Program-made: the position numbers and the translations under genes | Notes under the pieces: model-generated | What the model saw: the letters and a program-made list of their open reading frames with translations, nothing else | Databases searched by the model: none | Told to the model about the DNA's origin: nothing | Assembly (NCBI GenBank): GCA_019448385.1 | Contig: JAGTXO010000005.1 | Span: forward strand, 62,001-126,000 | Length of the DNA: 64,000 bases | Direction of reading: 5' to 3' | Source of the DNA: Diacronema lutheri | Lineage: Eukaryota > Haptophyta > Pavlovophyceae > Pavlovales > Pavlovaceae | Part shown: one piece after another, positions 60,508 through 64,000 of the stretch | How positions within the stretch are numbered: position 1 is the first letter of the stretch | How the letters are laid out: each line of letters begins with the position of its first letter

Positions 60508-61566
60508 TCACATCGGCTCGCGGGTGCGACCCACCCGGCCGGCTGCCCGTGCCTCGACGCCGCGCGCGATCACGCCGATGCACTCGCCGAGCGGCGCGCC
60601 GGTCGCCATCCTCTCCGCGAGCGCCTCGTGCTCCTCGCGGTGTGCGCGCAGCAGCTCGACGGCCTGCACGACCGACCAGCGCGCGAGCGACAGGATGCGC
60701 TCCGGGCGCCACGCGGGGCGGAGGTTGGAGAGCATCTGGACGAGGGCCTGCTCATCCGCGTAGCCCCCCTCCGCCTGGTCAAAGCAGATGGCCTCGGCCG
60801 CGATCCCCGCCATCAAGATGGTCGTGTACCGCGCGAGCGCTGATTGGCGGAGCTCGCCTCGGCTCAGCTGCTCAAACAACTCGACATCCAAGAAGATGGT
60901 GCCGGCCTGGCCGGCGGGCGAGCCGCTGCTCGCGAGGAAGTACCCCGTGACGGGGATCCCGCACAAGTACGCCAGCAAGAAATGACCCGCCTCGTGCCGC
61001 GCGAGCTTGGCCTCGTACTCGGGACGTAGGAAGACGAGGATCGCGAGCGACAATCGCGCGCCGAGGAAGAGCTGGTCAACGAGGAAGACGAGCGCGGCAG
61101 CGGGCAGGGCGGAGAGGAGCGAGCTCTCCGCCCCTACCATCTTGGCGAGCAGCAGCTCGGCCAGGAAGAAACCGACGCCGAGCAGCGCGAGCTCCGAGCC
61201 CGAGCCGCGCGGCGTGAGCGCGGCGAGCGTGAGCCCGGTGCGCCGCTCGAGCTCCGCGACGGACACATCGGTCGGGATGAGGCCACTCACCGAGCCAAAA
61301 CCAGCGAGCACGCCACGCTGCCCTGCCGAGCGGAAGACGCGCTCCCAGTCCAGCTCGGTCCAGCCGGCAGTCTCGGCGGGCGAGCTCCACAGCCGAATGA
61401 GCGCCGAGCCAGTCATCTGCTCGGCGTCGGCGGGAGTCACGCCGAGGCGCACGTCGGCCGCGCCCGGCCACCTCGGCCGCGCGGCGCGTAGCGCGCCCCG
61501 CCCTGCGCCGAGCCCGGCGGCCGGGGCCACGGCGACGGATGCGCTGCACAAGACGGCGACAAGCAT
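60508..61566 (-). CDS. M41-like zinc metalloprotease lacking the AAA domain, probably plastid membrane
   Basis: 352 residues. Resembles the plant FtsH-like 'stress-regulated' proteins that keep the peptidase part only. The Zn motif is RHEAGHFLLAYLCGIPVTGY (HExxH). Hydrophobic segments GSELALLGVGFFLAELLLAK and LPAAALVFLVDQLFLGARLS precede it and are probably transmembrane. After the Zn motif come LARYTTILMAGIAAEAICFD and ADEQALVQMLSNLRP, matching the M41 helix that supplies the third ligand (D/E). The N-terminus (MLVAVLCSASVAVAPAAGLG then RGALRAARPRW) reads as a signal peptide followed by a transit-like stretch, as expected for a secondary plastid. No Walker A is present. Tandem with the upstream kinesin-like gene (36 bp). 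Confidence 0.82.
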   Translation of the reverse strand: MLVAVLCSASVAVAPAAGLGAGRGALRAARPRWPGAADVRLGVTPADAEQMTGSALIRLWSSPAETAGWTELDWERVFRSAGQRGVLAGFGSVSGLIPTDVSVAELERRTGLTLAALTPRGSGSELALLGVGFFLAELLLAKMVGAESSLLSALPAAALVFLVDQLFLGARLSLAILVFLRPEYEAKLARHEAGHFLLAYLCGIPVTGYFLASSGSPAGQAGTIFLDVELFEQLSRGELRQSALARYTTILMAGIAAEAICFDQAEGGYADEQALVQMLSNLRPAWRPERILSLARWSVVQAVELLRAHREEHEALAERMATGAPLGECIGVIARGVEARAAGRVGRTREPM

Positions 61567-61602
61567 GGCGGCCGAGGACGGAAGGAGAAAGTTCCGTCGG
61601 AA

Positions 61603-62925
61603 TCAACCTTGCCCTGCCTGACAAGCGAGACGGGCGGCAACGCGGCAGCGCAAGCTGCGCGTGTGCACGACGCCTGGCTCGACCCCCCGATCTCTCGACT
61701 CCCCTCGAACCCCCGATCTCTCGACTCCCGCAAGCTGCGCGCGCGACGCGAGCAGCAGCGTCGACAGGTTGTCGTTGTAGCGCGACGGCTCGGGCGCGAG
61801 CGTTACGAGCACACATGCTCGGCACCCGCCGCTGAGCGCGCTCGCGAGCAGGCGTGTGAGCAGGCTGTCTCGAAAGGGCACGTGCGCCGCGCGCACCGTC
61901 CGGTCGGCGCCGCGCCCGACCACCGCCGTTGCCTGCGCGAGCGCGCTCAAGCAATTACTCAGCGCGGCAACCGACCGGTTGATCGCCTTGGCCTCGGCAA
62001 CGCGCGCGGCGCCGAGCGCGCGCTCGGCGCGCGCGAGCGACGGAGCCGAGGCGCGACGCGCGGGCTCGGATGTGCCGCTCGGTGCGCGGCCGAGCCGCTC
62101 CGCCGCCGCCAGGTCCACGACGGTGAGCACCGCCTCGTCGAACGCCGCCGCGCTGCGTGCGGCCGGCGCGCGCGCGGGCCGGACGCGAACAACGATGACG
62201 GCATGGCCTACGATGACGGCATGGCCTCGAGCCAAGAGCCAGCCGCCGCCAGGGCTGCCGTGCGCGCGCGACGCAACGCGCGCGCTTGCGCGCCGGTGCG
62301 CGATCCCGCTCAGCAGCGCGAGCGCGTGCTCGGCGCTCGCGCCAAGCTCGACGGCCTCAAGGCCGTCGACAATCGCGCCGCGCCGCCCGTCGTCGCGCAC
62401 GCGCAGCGGCGGGCGCTCGGCGCCGGCGGGCTCGTGGACGATGAGATCGTGCACAGCGCGGTCGAGATACACCTCGTAGGCGCTCATCCACATGCGCAGC
62501 GGCGCGCGTGCCGCGCGCGCACGCGCGTGCGCGGTGCACAGGTGGAGCAGCGCGAGCGGCAGGAGCGCCGCTGGCGGGCCAGCGGGCGCGTCGTCGGCGC
62601 CAAAGAGCGAGAGCGTCTTGTCTGAGCTAGCAGGTCCGAGCGCAAGGAGCGTCGAGCTGTATCCGGCGAGCACATCGCGTACGCACGCGCCGCAGCTCGC
62701 GTCGTACGCTTCGCGCGCACCAGCGCCTGGCTCGAGGAGTGCGTCAGCCTCGAAGACGCGCGGCTCGCAATACGGGCGCTGCAGCGCAAGGCGCCTCTCC
62801 GCATGGCGGAACGCAACGCAGCTGCTCTCCGAGCCGTCCGCGCACGTCGCGTCGCGGTGCGGCGCGACGCGCACGATCATGCGGACAACGTCTGCCGATG
62901 TGCCCCGCACCGGCGCCGGCTCCAT
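61603..62925 (-). CDS. Divergent kinesin-motor-like protein with degenerate nucleotide-binding motifs
   Basis: 440 residues from MEPAPVRGTSADVVRMIVRV. The kinesin fold can be traced: VRMIVRVAPHRD for the first strand, FEADALLEP, then GYSSTLLALGPASSDKTLSL where a motor has GYNGTIFAYGQTGSGKT. Later come MWMSAYEVYLDRAVHDLI (SYLEIYNE equivalent), a switch-I remnant VASRAH, switch II as VVDLAAAERLG (DLAGSE), NRSVAALSNCLSALA, VPFRDSLLTRLLASALSGGC and YNDNLSTLLLASRA. The P-loop has lost both later glycines and DLAGSE has become DLAAAE, so ATP turnover is unlikely. The tail contains a 27-bp duplication (near 61685-61735). A 17-bp duplication, in frame as GHAVIV twice, lies near 62202-62228. It could be a microtubule-binding pseudo-motor or a decaying gene. 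No stop or frameshift is seen. Confidence 0.75.
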   Translation of the reverse strand: MEPAPVRGTSADVVRMIVRVAPHRDATCADGSESSCVAFRHAERRLALQRPYCEPRVFEADALLEPGAGAREAYDASCGACVRDVLAGYSSTLLALGPASSDKTLSLFGADDAPAGPPAALLPLALLHLCTAHARARAARAPLRMWMSAYEVYLDRAVHDLIVHEPAGAERPPLRVRDDGRRGAIVDGLEAVELGASAEHALALLSGIAHRRASARVASRAHGSPGGGWLLARGHAVIVGHAVIVVRVRPARAPAARSAAAFDEAVLTVVDLAAAERLGRAPSGTSEPARRASAPSLARAERALGAARVAEAKAINRSVAALSNCLSALAQATAVVGRGADRTVRAAHVPFRDSLLTRLLASALSGGCRACVLVTLAPEPSRYNDNLSTLLLASRAQLAGVERSGVRGESRDRGVEPGVVHTRSLRCRVAARLACQAGQG

Positions 62926-62955
62926 CGTGCATGAAGGCCGTTGAAGAAAAGTGGG
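62926..62955. promoter_or_regulatory. 30-bp divergent spacer between kinesin-like and patatin-like starts
   Basis: The two start codons face away from each other with 30 bp between them. No motif is recognisable. Promoters must overlap coding sequence, or one start is misplaced. Confidence 0.4.
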
Positions 62956-64000
62956 ATGGCTTTGCGGCGGCGGCAAGTGGCCGTCGAGGCGCTGCTCGTC
63001 GTCGCGGGCGTGTGCGTTGGGATCGCCGCGTCCAGGCGGGGTAGCGCCGACGCGCCAAGCCATACGCGCGTGGCGCGCCACGCGCAACAGCCACCGAGCC
63101 CCGCCGCGCCGCCCGCGCCGCGCGGACCCTTGCGCGCGTGCTCGGGTCGCTACTCGGCGCTCGCGATCGACGGGAGCGGCGCCGGCGCGCTGGGCGCGGC
63201 GCAGCTGCTCGCCGAGCTCGAAGCGCGGGTGAACCAGCTCTCGCCACGCGGGACGGCCGCTTCCATCGGCGATCGCTTTGACGTTATTGTCGGCGCGTCT
63301 GGCGGCGCGCTCTCCGCCGCGCTGCTCGCCGCGGGCGAGCGCGCGTCCGACGTCGCGCGGATGTGGGCGGACGCGCCCGGAGCGGTATGCTCGCGTACGC
63401 TCGCCTACTGCACGGCCGATGATCGCGCGGCGCTCGCGTCCACGTGCGCGCCGCCCGTCGCGCAGCTCAGCCGTCTCGGGTGCGGCGGCGGGTCCGAGTC
63501 AGCGGCTGCCGCGCCGCGCGCCAACGCGTCGGCCGTCGGCGCGGCCGTGCCTACACCGCGCTGTGCCGGAGCGCTCGCGCGCTGCGCGGGCGGTGCGCCG
63601 CTCATTCGGCACGACGGCCTCCTCGCGCTCACGCGAGGCCTCGCGCCGCCCGACGGTCCGGCCGCCGGCCGCGGCACTTTGCCAAATCGCACGCGCGGCC
63701 GACTGCCGGCGTCGAGCGCCACGCTCGCCGCCGCCGTCGGCGCGCGGCGCGCGCTCGCGCTGCTCGCGTCGGACGCGCGCGCGCGCGAGACTGTCGCGTT
63801 CAGCACGCTGGGCTGGACGTCGGCCCTCGCGCGCGTCGAGACGCGGCCGTATAATCTCGCGGAGCTCCTGGCGGGGGCCATGGCCGCTCCGCTCGTCTTC
63901 GCGCCCGTCGAGGCGCGCGGCGCGCCGGCGGACGGACGTCCGGCCGGCGGTCAGGCCGGCGCCGGCGGCGCCGGCGTTGGAGCGGCGGCGGCGGGATCGG
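62956..64000 (+). CDS. Patatin-like phospholipase (partial, cut by the right edge)
   Basis: Lipid acyl hydrolase with a Ser-Asp dyad. 348 codons are visible, in the frame starting ATG GCT at 62956 (MALRRRQVAVEALLVVAGVC), which gives an N-terminal signal anchor or signal peptide. The glycine-rich oxyanion loop is YSALAIDGSGAGALGAAQLL (family DGGGxxG), and the nucleophile elbow is FDVIVGASGGALSAALLAAG (G-x-S-x-G; Ser codon 63298-63300). A further conserved block, AGAMAAPLVFAPVEARG, matches the SAAPxxFxP region. The catalytic Asp (DGG/DGA) would lie beyond position 64000. A Ser/Ala/Gly insertion (63480-63780) is unusually long. Secretory or membrane-associated location is inferred from the N-terminus. 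Confidence 0.82.
   Translation, partial: MALRRRQVAVEALLVVAGVCVGIAASRRGSADAPSHTRVARHAQQPPSPAAPPAPRGPLRACSGRYSALAIDGSGAGALGAAQLLAELEARVNQLSPRGTAASIGDRFDVIVGASGGALSAALLAAGERASDVARMWADAPGAVCSRTLAYCTADDRAALASTCAPPVAQLSRLGCGGGSESAAAAPRANASAVGAAVPTPRCAGALARCAGGAPLIRHDGLLALTRGLAPPDGPAAGRGTLPNRTRGRLPASSATLAAAVGARRALALLASDARARETVAFSTLGWTSALARVETRPYNLAELLAGAMAAPLVFAPVEARGAPADGRPAGGQAGAGGAGVGAAAAGS

Noticed and set aside
1-64000. tRNA, rRNA or transposon remnants
   Set aside because: No cloverleaf, rRNA core, terminal inverted repeats or transposase/reverse-transcriptase motif was recognised by reading. A covariance-model scan was not possible here.

Overview
This is a very GC-rich nuclear segment of a eukaryote, almost certainly a flagellated, plastid-bearing microalga. 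Spliceosomal introns, an axonemal outer-arm dynein heavy chain, a ciliary kinesin-8, RRP5, TRM10 and a probable plastid metalloprotease leave no room for a prokaryotic or viral origin. Few introns, tight packing and GTGCG-type 5' splice sites fit a compact-genome alga. A haptophyte, perhaps pavlovophyte-like, is my best guess, but it is an inference. A GC-rich green alga or pelagophyte is not excluded.

I find 18 protein genes and no rRNA, tRNA, CRISPR or transposon. Strands alternate, so most neighbours are head-to-head or tail-to-tail, with start codons as close as 30-34 bp. Because stop codons are rare in this composition, every strand is full of long spurious frames. Calls therefore rest on conserved motifs and matching splice phases, not on frame length.

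Layout. 1-5.4 kb: large Gly/Ala/Pro-rich membrane protein with Cys modules (+). 5.4-6.6: archaeal/plant-type D-aminoacyl-tRNA deacylase (-). 6.7-8.2: S51-like peptidase with an N-terminal acylation signal (+). 8.3-9.0: RAB5IF-like ER membrane protein (-). 9.0-17.8: ribosome-biogenesis factor RRP5 (+), with a 24-bp minisatellite in its last intron. 17.9-19.0: TRM10 tRNA methyltransferase (-). 19.1-20.4: nucleotide-sugar transporter (-). 21.0-29.9: giant coiled-coil protein with 34 copies of a 36-residue repeat (+). 30.1-44.2: Kelch/filamin outer-arm dynein heavy chain (-). 44.3-48.1: KIF19-like kinesin-8 (+). 48.3-50.8: second Pro-rich Cys-module membrane protein (+). 50.9-55.4: large helical-repeat protein (-). 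55.8-56.3: small membrane protein (-). 56.5-58.1: F-box/LRR protein (+). 58.6-60.4: unknown protein (-). 60.5-61.6: M41-like metalloprotease without an AAA domain (-). 61.6-62.9: degenerate kinesin-like protein (-). 63.0 to the right edge: patatin-like lipase, cut by the window (+).

Functional themes: a divergent ciliary pair (dynein heavy chain and kinesin-8); RNA/translation housekeeping (RRP5, TRM10, D-aminoacyl-tRNA deacylase); secretory or surface functions (sugar transporter, RAB5IF, two Pro-rich membrane proteins). The most novel material is the CxxC module shared by the two Pro-rich proteins, the internally duplicated N-terminal half of the first gene, the coiled-coil repeat array, the pseudo-motor kinesin, and the unusual splice sites and repeat-filled introns.
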